Part shown: one piece after another, positions 43,301 to 53,500 of the stretch | How the letters are laid out: every line of letters begins with the position of its first letter | Numbering within the stretch: the first letter of the stretch is position 1 | Source: Puccinia triticina | Lineage: Eukaryota; Basidiomycota; Pucciniomycetes; Pucciniales; Pucciniaceae | Length of the DNA stretch: 64,000 bases | Direction of reading: 5' to 3' | NCBI RefSeq assembly: GCF_026914185.1 | Contig: NC_070571.1 | Span: 496,001-560,000 of the forward strand | Position numbers and translations under genes: made by a program | The notes under the pieces: model-generated | The model's input: the letters and a program-made list of their open reading frames with translations, nothing else | Database searches by the model: none | Told to the model about the DNA's origin: nothing

Positions 43301-45004
43301 CTACCGTCTGTGAAAATGGACAATTCGGCTGCTACTGCTCCAACACCTCCTGATGAGAACAAGGTCTCAGAATCCCGCCAGCTACAACTGAACGACTTCA
43401 AGGAAGGAATCAAAGTGGCCGAGCAAGAGGCAGCGGTTGACAAGGCCGAAGAGAGCTACACAGATGATTCTCTCTCAGTACCAGCAACTTTTGAAGCCGC
43501 CATGCGCTCAAAGGAAGCTGAGTTTTGGAAGAAAGCAGTCAACACCGAGCTAGAGAATCTCCGGCGAAAAAAAGTGTGGATGGTCCGCAAACTGCCGAAG
43601 CAATGCCGTAAGCTTGGCGCCCGCTGGGTCTTCGCCAAGAAGACAAACAATGACGGTTCAATCAAGTATAAGGCTAGATACGTAGCAAAAGGTTTGTATC
43701 AAAAGGAGGGCACAGATTTCGCCCACACTTTCGCACCTACCGCCACTTTCACCTCGATGAGAGTCCTGCTCACCATTGCCGCTAAGAATAACTGGCCCAT
43801 TTACAACTTCGATTTTGTGGCTGCATATCTCAACGCACCCATCGACAAGGAAGTATGGGTGCAGGCACCAGAAGGCCTTGATGTCAACGTCGGAGAAGCT
43901 TGTCTTTTGCAACGGGCACTATACGGCACGAAACAAGTGGCCTGGTGCTGGTGGAAACATCTCAGCAAAACTCTAGCGGATCTTGGTTACACGTCTAGCT
44001 ACTACGACTCCATCGTGTACACTTTGAGCAATAAGACTGATTGATCTATCATCTGGGTCCACGTGGATGATGGGATTGTTACCGGGTCATCCGATGAGGC
44101 TTTGAAATTACTAGAACTGCAATTGAAGGGTTCTCTGGAGATTAAATGGGAAGAAGGTCTTACAAGCATGGTCAGAGTCAAAATCAAGCGGACTCATGAC
44201 GGTTTTGAACTGACCCAACCAAATCTGATAGAGAAGACACTGAGAGATAGATGGGATGGCACTACAACTTACTCCAACCCACTATCTGAAGGCTACACCG
44301 CCAACACCGACGACAACAACAAAGGTTTGAACAGCACGGAGTATTTCTCGACTATTGGCAGCCTGAGCTATGTAGCAGTAGGTACACGCCCTGACATCGC
44401 GTACAGTGTCAACTACTTGGCTCGATTTTCAACCAAACCCTCCACGCTTCACTGGAAAGGTTTGCGGCATCTACTCGGATACCTAGCGCGCACAAAAGAC
44501 ACACCTCTACTGATCAACCCAACAGGCGATGACAAGGCGCCAGTGGACTGTTTTGTTGACGCTAACTGGGGCGGCCCCAACTCAAGATCTTCCTACGGCG
44601 TTCTCATGCGCCTGTACGGCGCGCCCATCATGTGGGTTTCACGAAGTTTGGTCACTGTGGCAAGCTCAACTTGTCAAGCTGAATACATGGCGTTAGGCCA
44701 TGCTACACGCCATGCACTGTGGATAAGGAACCTACTATGCGACATCATTGGAGCGGAATTCAGAGTGCGTATCCTATGCGACAACCAATCAGCGGTCAAG
44801 ATCGGCTGTGAGGATGCTTCCAACAAAAGGACGCACCACATAGAACGCGACTTCTATGTAACAAACCAGTCCCTTTTTGAAAAGAAGACATCACTGGAAT
44901 GGATCCCCGGTAAGGATCAGGTGGCAGATGTGTTAACCTGCAAGGCACTGGGGAAATCAGCGCATGAGAAATGCAGTAAGATAATCTTAGGTTTCTGCAG
45001 CTGA
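40303..45004 (+). pseudogene. copia Gag-Pol polyprotein with two UGA stops
   Basis: The main frame opens at 40307 and runs to 45004, broken only by TGA at 43121-43123 and 44042-44044. It has no usable ATG. The ATG at 40303 is one frame off and would join it after a 1-nt change in the T7 run at 40404-40410. Domains: Gag with zinc knuckle CYICKKIGHMSSSC (about residue 395 of the main frame); protease WDSGASDNVTSD (about 535); integrase HHCC (HRLFGHASLRK ... CLVCSIC) and DDE in CIDLMGPF, RSDNGGEF and AAERYNRT; RT from ARWVFAKKTNNDG to HVDDG; RNase H from DCFVDANWGG to WIPGKDQVADVL. The first stop replaces a position commonly Arg (xRVFG). All catalytic motifs seen are otherwise intact. Confidence 0.88.
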
Positions 45005-45018
45005 CTTATTTTATTTTT

Positions 45019-45019
45019 T

Positions 45020-45050
<31 letters not shown>

Positions 45051-45056
45051 CCTTTC
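45019..45056 (+). repeat. CT/CTTT microsatellite
   Basis: TTTTTCTCTCTCTTTC followed by about seven TTTC repeats, just upstream of the copia polypurine tract. A similar CT run is in the copia leader at 40072-40102. Confidence 0.8.
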
Positions 45057-45088
45057 ACTGTTTGCCAGTTTCTTGTCAAGGGGGGGGA

Positions 45089-45209
45089 TGTTGTGACATG
45101 TATTTAGTACTCAACAGCGTTAACTGTCACAGATATTTTGTAGATAGTTTTACTCTGTTTTTATTACATAGCAATAAAATCATCATTCCTGCGAGCTACC
45201 ACTCCAACA
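45089..45209 (+). repeat. copia 3' LTR with internal deletion, 121 bp
   Basis: Same start and end as the 5' LTR, but 319 bp are missing between the two CTACC words, consistent with a microhomology deletion after insertion. In the shared parts only about two substitutions are seen. Confidence 0.85.
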
Positions 45210-45689
45210 ATAAGGACAGGACAGGCGCCACCCCTAGGGTCTATGTGAGCCGCAGCTGCGCAACTCCGAACCCGCTTTCCAGCCCTTGGGCCCCCAACCC
45301 CGGGTGTTTCGAGTGCCTTTTGAGTGGCAGGTATCCGCTGATACCCGCGTTGGTATCTGCTCACACACAGAGGCATCCGTCAGCGGATGCGGATGCCGGG
45401 AATTGGGAAAAAACCGCCTTGGATACCCAAACACGAGTGGGTATCCCAATTCAAATCAACCATCTTAACCAATTGCACCCCAGTACTGGCCACTTGCACC
45501 CGGGTACCCACCACTTGCATCCGGGTACCCTCCAGGTACCCACCACTTGCACCTGGGTACCCGCTCCGCGGGTGCATGTGCGGGTGCAGGTTTCTGATTT
45601 TACTGAAATTCTGTCCGGATACCTGCACCCGTCTGGGTACCTGGGTGCAAAGTGCCATCCCTATTTGAGAGGCTTAGTTAAGCTAGCCT

Positions 45690-45780
45690 GTGGCGGGTGC
45701 AGGTACCTGCCTGAAATTTCACTGATATTGGACACCCGCACCCGCACCCAGCACCCAGGTACCTGATGCCATCTCTATAC
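45690..45780. repeat. GGTACC-rich fragment with GATGCCATCTCTA end
   Basis: GGCGGGTGCAGGTACCTGCC through CACCCAGGTACCTGATGCCATCTCTA lies just outside the hAT-like element and resembles its end (GCCATCCCTA). Probably a fragment of a second, related element. Confidence 0.4.
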
Positions 45781-46550
45781 AGAACAATTATTGGCAGGAG
45801 CTGTTACTTTCCAGTAGCATTTTGTTCCTGCACCTCAGCCTACCACACTTCCCAAAAATCTTGCTTTGAGGGAGAGGTAAATCCAAGTCTTTTAAATTTT
45901 TGAATCGCCATTTCTTATGCCTCATCATCATGCATTCAACTTGGTATGGCTACATCCATTGGGGGGAAACATTGTAACTTCTGAAAAATTTCAAAGGACT
46001 AAGAGTTTCATTGTATCAGACTAAGTGGTTCATGTAGATACAATTGTTTATTCTTAAGGAAATAGTAAAGCAAAGTTGAATGCTTTACCTAAGAGCAGGA
46101 GCTAGAACGCTCTCTACTGAAGAGTGTTGATGAGATAGATGAGAAGATAAAGGAGATAGAGCCGTATATTTTTTTTGGTCTTTGCAATCCAACCATGATG
46201 AATGATGGATATTAGTCTCTCATCAGTCTCTTTTGTGATCTACAATGGAGTTTCTCTTGCTCATTTGAGTCTTTGGCCTAAGTGATTATTCACTGCGCTT
46301 TGGCAAGACAACTGAGAATTGATTTGACGCTGTCTGTTACTAGGCCAGCTTTGAGTTAACATCTTCTCTTTCATCTTGCTTTCGAGGCTTTAACGCGAAG
46401 CACTCACCAATTGTTTTACCAGCTTGTTGAGCGGTATCGGTGGGTTCGGTCTGTTCTCCTGCAACTGAGTTGTCTTTTGGAAAAGGGATAGTGTGTTAGC
46501 TCCTATCCTATCTGCTCCCTTAAGCTATCAACATCCGCATAGCTTTGGCG
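45781..46550. other. No recognisable gene
   Basis: Mixed, mildly AT-rich DNA with no motif. The GAGCAGGAGCTAGAACGC to GAGCCGTATATTTTT segment (about 46093-46170) has a promoter-like look but nothing to confirm it. Confidence 0.35.
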
Positions 46551-46562
46551 CTAGTTGTGATC

Positions 46563-47028
46563 AACGGTGGGCCGCTACGCTACACTACGCTACAGGGCCA
46601 CTTAGCGTTAGCGTAGCGGCAAAAAGCGCCCGCCCATTTTGAGTAGCGTTAGCGCGCTGTTAGCGCCGCTACGCTGCGCTAATTTTCAGCGGCGCTAACA
46701 GCGCGCCAATTGTTTGTTAGTGTTAGCGCGCCGCTACAGTCACTACGCTGCGCTATAGCGCTTTTAGCGGAAAAAAAAGGCCTTTTTTTCAGCTAAAAGC
46801 ACTGTGGCGCACCTTAGCGCGCGCTCTTTTGCGCCCTTTGTGTGTAGCGTTAGCGCAATTGCGCGCATCTGCGCTAACGCTACGCTAACAGCTAAATTAG
46901 CTGCGCACCCTTTGCGCGTAGCGTTAGCGCAGAGAAGGCACAATTCGCTAACGCTACGCTAAAATTTAGCGCAATTCCGCTACGCTACGCCACGCTAACA
47001 CTACGGTTAGCGTAGCTGGCCCACCGTT
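46563..47028. mobile_element. MULE-like MITE, copy 2, with perfect 9-bp duplication
   Basis: The ends AACGGTGGGCC and GGCCCACCGTT are perfect inverted repeats. GTTGTGATC flanks both sides exactly (46554-46562 and 47029-47037). The 466-bp body is built of CGCTAAC/GTTAGCG and CTACGCT words and matches 4669-5104 closely. A 9-bp duplication is the Mutator-like signature. It is non-coding. Confidence 0.88.
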
Positions 47029-47090
47029 GTTGTGATCCTCTTGATGAGTGACTTTGCGCTGGGATAATCCTATAAGAACTCAAGGGCTAT

Positions 47091-47246
47091 ACAAGGATAC
47101 CCAATAGTGGTAAGCTCTCCGCACGCCTGAGGTCTGGTCCTCCTAATCTTGAGAATATTGCATAGTGTGTGCTAACCTATACAAGGATACCCAATAGTGG
47201 TAAGTTCTCCGCACGCCTGAGGTCCGGTCCTCCTAATCTTGATGAG
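47091..47246. repeat. Two-copy direct repeat
   Basis: CAAGGATACCCAATAGTGG through GGTCCTCCTAATCTTGA occurs at about 47092-47153 and 47182-47243, about 90 bp apart, with two or three differences. Confidence 0.75.
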
Positions 47247-47984
47247 GAGAGAGAAGGGGGGCCGGGACGTGCGGATACATATAGACTAAGTACAGGCTAG
47301 GTTTGAAGATCCGGTCTCACATGGTTAGGGTTGGTTGGATACAAGCAGATAGTATGGGAATCCAGTATGTACTTGTGTCATAAACCATAGCCATAGTATG
47401 TAATCGTGTCACACACTCTAACAAATCCGCTGGCTTAATCTTGCTGCTTTTTGTTGAACCTGTTTACATTGGAAGATGAATACAGTTTAGTTTAACTCCC
47501 CCTGCTCAGATTTGGACTGCAGAATATGTTTTGCTTTGCTTACCATTTTCCGCAGCTGGTTCAGTTCCCGATTTCTTCCTCATTTTATGAGTTCAACACC
47601 GTTCCCCTAAGCTGGATTTCTCACAACTTCTACAACTTTGAGAATCACAGTGTGAGAGCTGGAACATTGGATTCCTCTCATTTTTTAGGGTCCAGTGAGT
47701 GGGCTCATCAAAGGAGTATCCCGGTGCACTTAGCCTCAGAGAAGGAAGGTCACACTTGCTTGGAGGGCCCGGAAGCCATTTCACATCATGTACAGCCATG
47801 TCTACAGTGCATGTCTGCAAGGCATCATGATCCGGTGGCATAAACAATTGTTGCACAGTTGAGCGGGCCCATAAAGCAAGCTTGCTGGGAAGTGCTTTAC
47901 ACATGGACTTTTCAGCAACACTGTTGAAGGAAGCCAACCCTCCCAGAAAAATGAAGAGAAGACCATATCAGAAGCCTTCATACA

Positions 47985-48440
47985 GCCACCAGGGGAGAAA
48001 GTGTGGCACTCTCTAGAGAGTGCCAGGCCGTAACTTTATCATTCAAATGGTCTGAAGTCAGTTCAATGTCAGTGCACAACTTTTGTTTGATTGTTTTTAT
48101 AACTCATTGGAAACTATTGCATGTAAGTATGATGAATTGATGTGTTGAGTAGTTTGAACTCACAATTCACTCCTCATGAATTGTTTTTCAAATGTAGCCT
48201 ATCTTACTCACAAGTCTAGATTTCATAATTCATTATCTTTCATATTGTGATTTGGCAGAACATGACAATGACTGATTGATGTTCAATTCACTCTCCATAA
48301 ACATTGAATTTTTTCTGCCAACTGAGAGCATCTGTGATAATTACATTCAGATGGGTATGTTGTGTGTTTAGGCCGTCTGGTGATCACTCATCCAAGCCAT
48401 TTTGGGATGAAGTGTATATAAAGTTGTATGAAGGATTAAA
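47985..48440. repeat. Dispersed repeat with GGCACTCTCTAGAGAGTGCC palindrome
   Basis: Starts CACCAGGGGAGAAAGTGTGG and the 20-bp palindrome at 48005-48024. The body (GGTCTGAAGTCAGTTCAATG ... ATCACTCATCCAAG) is repeated in inverted orientation at about 58298-58745, whose own palindrome has decayed to ACTCCCTAGGGAGT. A further end fragment is at 58255-58298, and a trace at 5810-5870. Class unknown. Confidence 0.55.
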
Positions 48441-48589
48441 TTCATGATAGTCTCTTATCTTCTTTTTTCTGGTGTGGTTGGCTTTGTCCAACAATTTTGC
48501 GGCAAATTCTATATGTAGTTTGAGGCATAGGAACTAGCCTATTGGGAAGTACAGCTCCTGCCAAAAATTCTCCTGCACTGGTTTTTTGA

Positions 48590-49332
48590 GGAGAGTAAGA
48601 ACTCCTCTGGAAGACCTGTCTGTACCGGCTGGAGTTGTGACTCCCCTTGATGACTGGTACAGGTGGTCAAGTAACAACTCTTCCTGATGACTGGTCTGTA
48701 CCAGTCTTTGGGATGAGTTGTTAACTCCCCTCCATGACCTGTACAGGTGGTCATTGAAGGGAGACTTGGAGTGATGACTCCTCCTGATGACTGTTTTGTA
48801 CCTCTTCCTGATGACTGGTCTGTACCAGTCTTTGGGATGAGTTGTTAACTCCCCTCCATGACCTGTACAGGTGGTCATTGAAGGGAGACTTGGAGTGATG
48901 ACTCCTCCTGATGACTGTTTTGTACTGGTCATCAGGGGTAATGTAACTCCCCTTGATGACCAGTACTGACCGGCCATTGAGGGGAGGTTACACCTCCCAA
49001 TGACTGATCCAGCTGGTCATCAAGGAGTTGTGACTCCCTCCGGTCATCAAGGTGGTTACACCTCCTCTTGATGACCGGTCTCGGCCGGTCATTGTCTACC
49101 CTTCCAGTTCCTCTTGATGACCGGTACAGACCAGTCATTGAGGCGAGGTGTAGCCCTTCTTGACGACCAGCCTGTGCTGGTCATCGGAGGGAGTAACAAC
49201 TCCTCCAAAGGGCTGGTACACACCAGTCATCAGGAGGAGTTTTGAATCCTCTCAATGACCTCCTGTGCCGGTAATTGAGGGGATTTACAACTCACCCTGA
49301 CGACTGGTACAGTTGGTCATTGAGAGGAGTTG
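48590..49332. repeat. Hairpin-unit array, word CCGGTCATTGAGGGGAGT (diverged)
   Basis: About 20 alternating units (GATGACTGGT / ACCAGTCATC with AGGAGTTGT and ACAACTCCT). It includes an exact 124-bp tandem duplication (48679-48802 and 48803-48926). It is interrupted at 49333 by the Ty3 element and resumes at 56047 with the duplicated AGTTG. Confidence 0.85.
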
Positions 49333-49516
49333 TGTAATGGGCTGTCTATCGGGGTTGGGAGGCGGTCCGGTGATCCTAGCTAGTTTGTAGATTGCTAGAT
49401 GGGGAAAGAGAAAGGATCTTCCCCCGGCTCCTCCTTATGGTGAGGAGCATGACATGTATGTGTAACTACCAGACATGTCCCTGGATGAGTCTGGCGCGCG
49501 GGCGCAGCTCATAACA
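49333..49516 (-). repeat. 3' LTR, 184 bp
   Basis: Plus reading TGTAATGGGCTG to GCTCATAACA. It holds ATTGCTAGAT at 49391-49400, the partner of the primer site. It is one substitution from the other LTR. Confidence 0.92.
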
Positions 49517-49566
49517 TCATCCCGCCCTTAACGCCCAAGCCCCCGGCTCTGCGTCCTCTCCCCCGG

Positions 49567-50496
49567 TGTGGTAAGCCAATCCTGATCTACCCAGAAAACC
49601 AGCAACCATCAATCACAAGGCTTTCACACCTCAAGACTAAATCCCATACTTCTGGCCCCCTTGTCAGCAAAGCCCAAGGCCCTCATCATCCCCACTCAAT
49701 GGTCATACCCTGGATAATAGTATTCCTTCTTCCCACACTCCCCCTCTCTTGGATAAACCCTCTTCCTAGTCTCAAACATCTACCCAGATCACATGTTACC
49801 CCCTTCTTCTAGTGTTTCCTTAGAACCATGTGCTCAAAGATGTATAAGCACCCTTGAAACCTTTCACCCTCCAAACCCAACATGATACACATTATACTAG
49901 ACACAGCCCCAAACCCCACCTAGATTATTTCTTCCTGAAACACTTCCTGAAACACCTAACTCCTCCTATCTTAGATCATAGAATGTTCTACCCCTGTTAG
50001 GTCTCACATATCCCCTCCTCCAACTAGGAAGATTGCACCATAGCCCCCAGAAGATGGCATCATCCCCACCCACTATTACACCATCACGTGACTCCTTGAC
50101 CCACTACTCTGACCACAAGGCTGTTTCATCCTATAGAAGTAGAATGTTCTATGCTTCCCTTCAGGTTATCCTTGTTTCATCATGGCTCCTCTTTCTTGTG
50201 TATAAAAACTGGGTTGTTTTCCTCTTCATTTGTTCCCTATCAGAAATTAGAGAAATTACTGGTCAGCCTTCATTAGCCTAGTTTATGCCAATAAATCAGA
50301 TTGGACAAACTTGTTACCTGTGAATTAAAGATATTAGATTAGAGAAAATTCCCCAGACATACCTCAAGAAATCTCCATTGCCACACCTTTCCATAAGAGT
50401 CCACACTCTTATATTCTTTTTCTTGTTCCCCTGAGAGGCAGCCCTTCAAGCACCAATTCCCTCTCAAGCTCTATTCATCCCAAGAGTAGTTCCACA
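49567..50496 (+). mobile_element. Solo LTR of the 14423 Ty3 family
   Basis: TGTGGTAAGCCAATCCTG to AGAGTAGTTCCACA, 930 bp, homologous end to end to the LTR at 14423-15348 though clearly diverged. CCGG flanks both sides (49563-49566 and 50497-50500). No internal sequence, so it arose by LTR-LTR recombination after insertion into the chromodomain element. Frames inside it are not genes. Confidence 0.85.
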
Positions 50497-50538
50497 CCGG
50501 GCAGCATTAAAAAACCCCGTAGGGAAAAAGCTTAACCC

Positions 50539-53500
50539 TCACTTGAATCTCCTCTTCCTGGCGTGTCTTCTCGCTGCTCCCGGGAATGTCGCGTCGAATT
50601 TCTTCACAAGGTCTTGACAGTTGTCCAAATTCCCGGCGGGTTCCCATGAATCGTCCTCGGGTCCAAATCCTTTCCACGCGATGAGATATTCCGTCCGTTT
50701 CCTCCTTTTCCTACAGTCCAAAATTTCCGCCACCTCCCACTCCTCTTCTCCTTTGACCGTTACTGGCTCGGGCCTCGTTGATTTACGCCCGTCAATTGTA
50801 TCTAGTTGATGTTTCCTGAGAATAGAGACATGAAATACAGGGTGTACTCCTTTCATAGATAGAGGCAGCGTCAGTTTATACACGGAAGGTGAGATTTTAG
50901 CGCATATCAGAAAGGGTCCTAGCCATTTGTGACCTAGCTTGGGGCTTGGCCTCGTCATTGAGATGTTCCTGCTACTGAGCCACACCTCATCGCCAACCTT
51001 CCAATCAGGCGTCGGCCGTATATGCTTGTCGAATTGCCGTTTCATTGCATTTTGAGATTCTTCTAGGGCTGCCGCTAGTTCTTCGCGTATTGAAGTCAGT
51101 AATTTGAGTCTCTCTTCCACCGCTGGTAGACATTGTTGTGACGAGGGTATTCCCCCAATCGTCAGATCAAAGCCGTAGTTTGCCATAAAGGGTGATATCC
51201 CCGTCGACGTGTGTGTGCCGTTGTTGTGCGTGAATTCCGCCATAGCCAGTAGGGATTCCCAATCATCCTGCCGATACCCAACGAAGTGGCGTAAGTACTG
51301 TTCGACTACTTTATTTGTGATCTCAGATTGGCCATCCGTCCGGGGATGATACGCCGTCGATGGACAAAGTCTAATACCCATTCGGTTGCTTAGCTCTCTT
51401 GTGATCCGAGAGATAAAGACACTTCCTCTGTCCGATATGATCGTTTTTGGTGTACCATGTAGCTTCCAGACATGCCGAAGCATCAGGTCGGCCAGTTCTT
51501 CTGACGATGATTCTTTGTGGCAACCGATGAAATGCGCCATTTTGGAGAACCTGTCTACCACTGTGAGGATACTGTTCTTTCCATTTGATTCCGGTAGGTC
51601 CGTGATGAGGTCGTACGCAATATCCGTCCATGGCCTGGCAGGCACTGGCAATGGTTCAAGCGCGCCGAATGGCTTCTGGGTCGCGGATTTAACTCGTTGG
51701 CATGATTCACAGCCGTCAACGTAGCGGTTGACGAACTTCTTCATGGATGGCCAATTGAAGCAACGCCGGACTAGGGCCAAAGTTTTGGCTCTTCCCGGGT
51801 GTCCCGCCATTCGGCAGTCGTGGCGGCTTCTCAATATAGCCGTCTTGATCTCTTCGTCGGCCGGGACCTCCACTCGTCCGTGTCGGTACAGTACTCCATC
51901 CTTCTGACTCCATTCACTGTCTGATGCATTTTGCCGTTCACAATCAGTCATTAAGTTGGTCAGTCGCTCGTCATTAGCTGAGGCCTCTCGGATGGAACTT
52001 ATCAGCTCGTCGTCGGAAGGAATGAGATTGGTGTCCTTCTCCTCCTGTGATCCCGTTATCTCCTCGACCCCCATGACATCCACTTCGAACCAGTAGTCGG
52101 CGTCCATTAGCTCGATTGACTCGTCCACAAAGAACTCGTCGATTTCCGCTACATCCGCAAACGATTCGGGTGTTAAGTTTTCCGGCCAGAGAATTTGTCC
52201 GAATGTCAGCTTTTCCTCTCCTCGTGGGGCTAAGTCGAGATGTCTAGATAGTGCGTCCGGCTTCGTAGACTGGCGGCCGGGGCGGAAAACGATTTCAAAA
52301 TCGAAGTTACCAAGGGTTTCGGCCCATCTCACCTGTCGACGTGTAAGCGCTTTCGTCGTCATGAAACTCTCGAGGTTTCTGTGGTCAGTGTACACAATCG
52401 CCTTTAGTCTGTTTGGGTTCCCTTCGAGGTAGTGGCGCCACTCCTTGAACGCTGCCACAATTGCTAATAATTCCTTATCGAATATCTCATAGTTCCTCTC
52501 GGCCTGGATGAGGGACCGCGAAAGGTACGCCACTGGGTGTAGTTCCCCGTCTCTGCTGCATTCCTGCGAAAGTACGGCCCCTAACGCGAAATCAGAACAG
52601 TCGCATTCCAATAAAAAAGGTTTGTAGGGGTCGGCTGTCTTCAGGATTGGCGCCGTGGTGAATGCTGTCTTCAGCTTGTCAAAGGCCGTCTGACAGTGTT
52701 CATCCCACTGGAATTTGACGTCCGCGCGTGTGAGGTCGTGCAACGGCCTGGTGGTCCTAGAGAAGTTCCCTATGAATCTCCGATAGAAATTTGTGAATCC
52801 TACAAATCTTTGTAGTTCTGTGACCGAGTTTGGGGCTGGCCAGTCCGTCACGGCTTTCACCTTTGCCGGGTCCATTCGCACTCTGTTGCAGGATATCAAG
52901 AGCCCTAGGTACTCTACTTCCGCCCGTGAAAATTCACACTTTTCCGGCTTCAACCAGAGTTGATGTTTGCTGAGCGTTTCGAGTACGGATAGTACAGCCT
53001 CTTCATGGTCGGACCCCCGCTGGGTATAAATCATGATATCGTCAAGGTAAGCCGCCACGTCCTTCCCAATTCGTCCCAATAGTATATCTTGCATAAAGAA
53101 TTGGAAAAAACCCGGGGCCCCAGTAGGCCCGAATGGCATTGTCAGCGGCGCGAACTGTCCTGCTCGACAAATGAACGCTAATTTTTCCTTGTCTCCCTCA
53201 GCTACACGGAGGTTACCATAAGCGTTCCGCAAATCCAGTTTGGTGAACCGGTCGGCGTCAAGTAAGCTGTCTACCAAATCCATTGTCAGTGGCAGGGGGT
53301 ATTTATTCTTCACGGTAACGGCATTCAGCTTGCGGTAGTCGAAGCATGGTTGTAAGTTGCCGTCTTTCTTCCCTGTGAACAAGACAGGTGCCGCCCAAGG
53401 TGACGTCGTCTGTCTTATAGTTCCGTATTCTAGGCCTTCTTGTATCAATTTATCCAACGCGTCATTTTTCGCCGGCGATAGTGGAATGATGCGGCTGGCT

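Larger units (their letters stand above)
39132..45209 (+). mobile_element. Ty1/copia retrotransposon, plus strand
   Basis: The order is 5' LTR 39132-39571, primer site, Gag-Pol frame from about 40303 to 45004, a CT-rich microsatellite, polypurine tract CAAGGGGGGGGA (45078-45088) and a shortened 3' LTR 45089-45209. The flanks AAAAG (39127-39131) and ATAAG (45210-45214) match at 4 of 5 bases. Domain order protease, integrase, RT, RNase H is the copia order. Two in-frame stops and a probable 1-nt shift near the start make it non-autonomous. Confidence 0.9.
38651..45663. mobile_element. hAT-like non-autonomous element, enlarged by a copia insertion
   Basis: Inverted ends TAGGGATGGC (38651-38660) and GCCATCCCTA (45654-45663) are flanked by the 8-bp direct repeat TTTGAGAG (38643-38650 and 45664-45671). 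This is the standard hAT signature. The body is GGTACC-rich repeats at both ends (CGGGTACCCG words, 38660-38790 and 45320-45650) and a hairpin array. No transposase is present. Without the 6.1-kb copia insertion it would be about 0.93 kb. Confidence 0.8.

Noticed and set aside
18865..44044. Programmed UGA readthrough or recoding explaining the UGA stops
   Set aside because: The stops fall at different domains in unrelated elements and in a host-gene pseudogene that also has frameshifts; decay, partly at CpG, is simpler.
45062..45766. 234-codon plus-strand open frame
   Set aside because: It runs from the copia 3' LTR through array and GGTACC-rich DNA; Pro/His/Thr-rich sequence is compositional.
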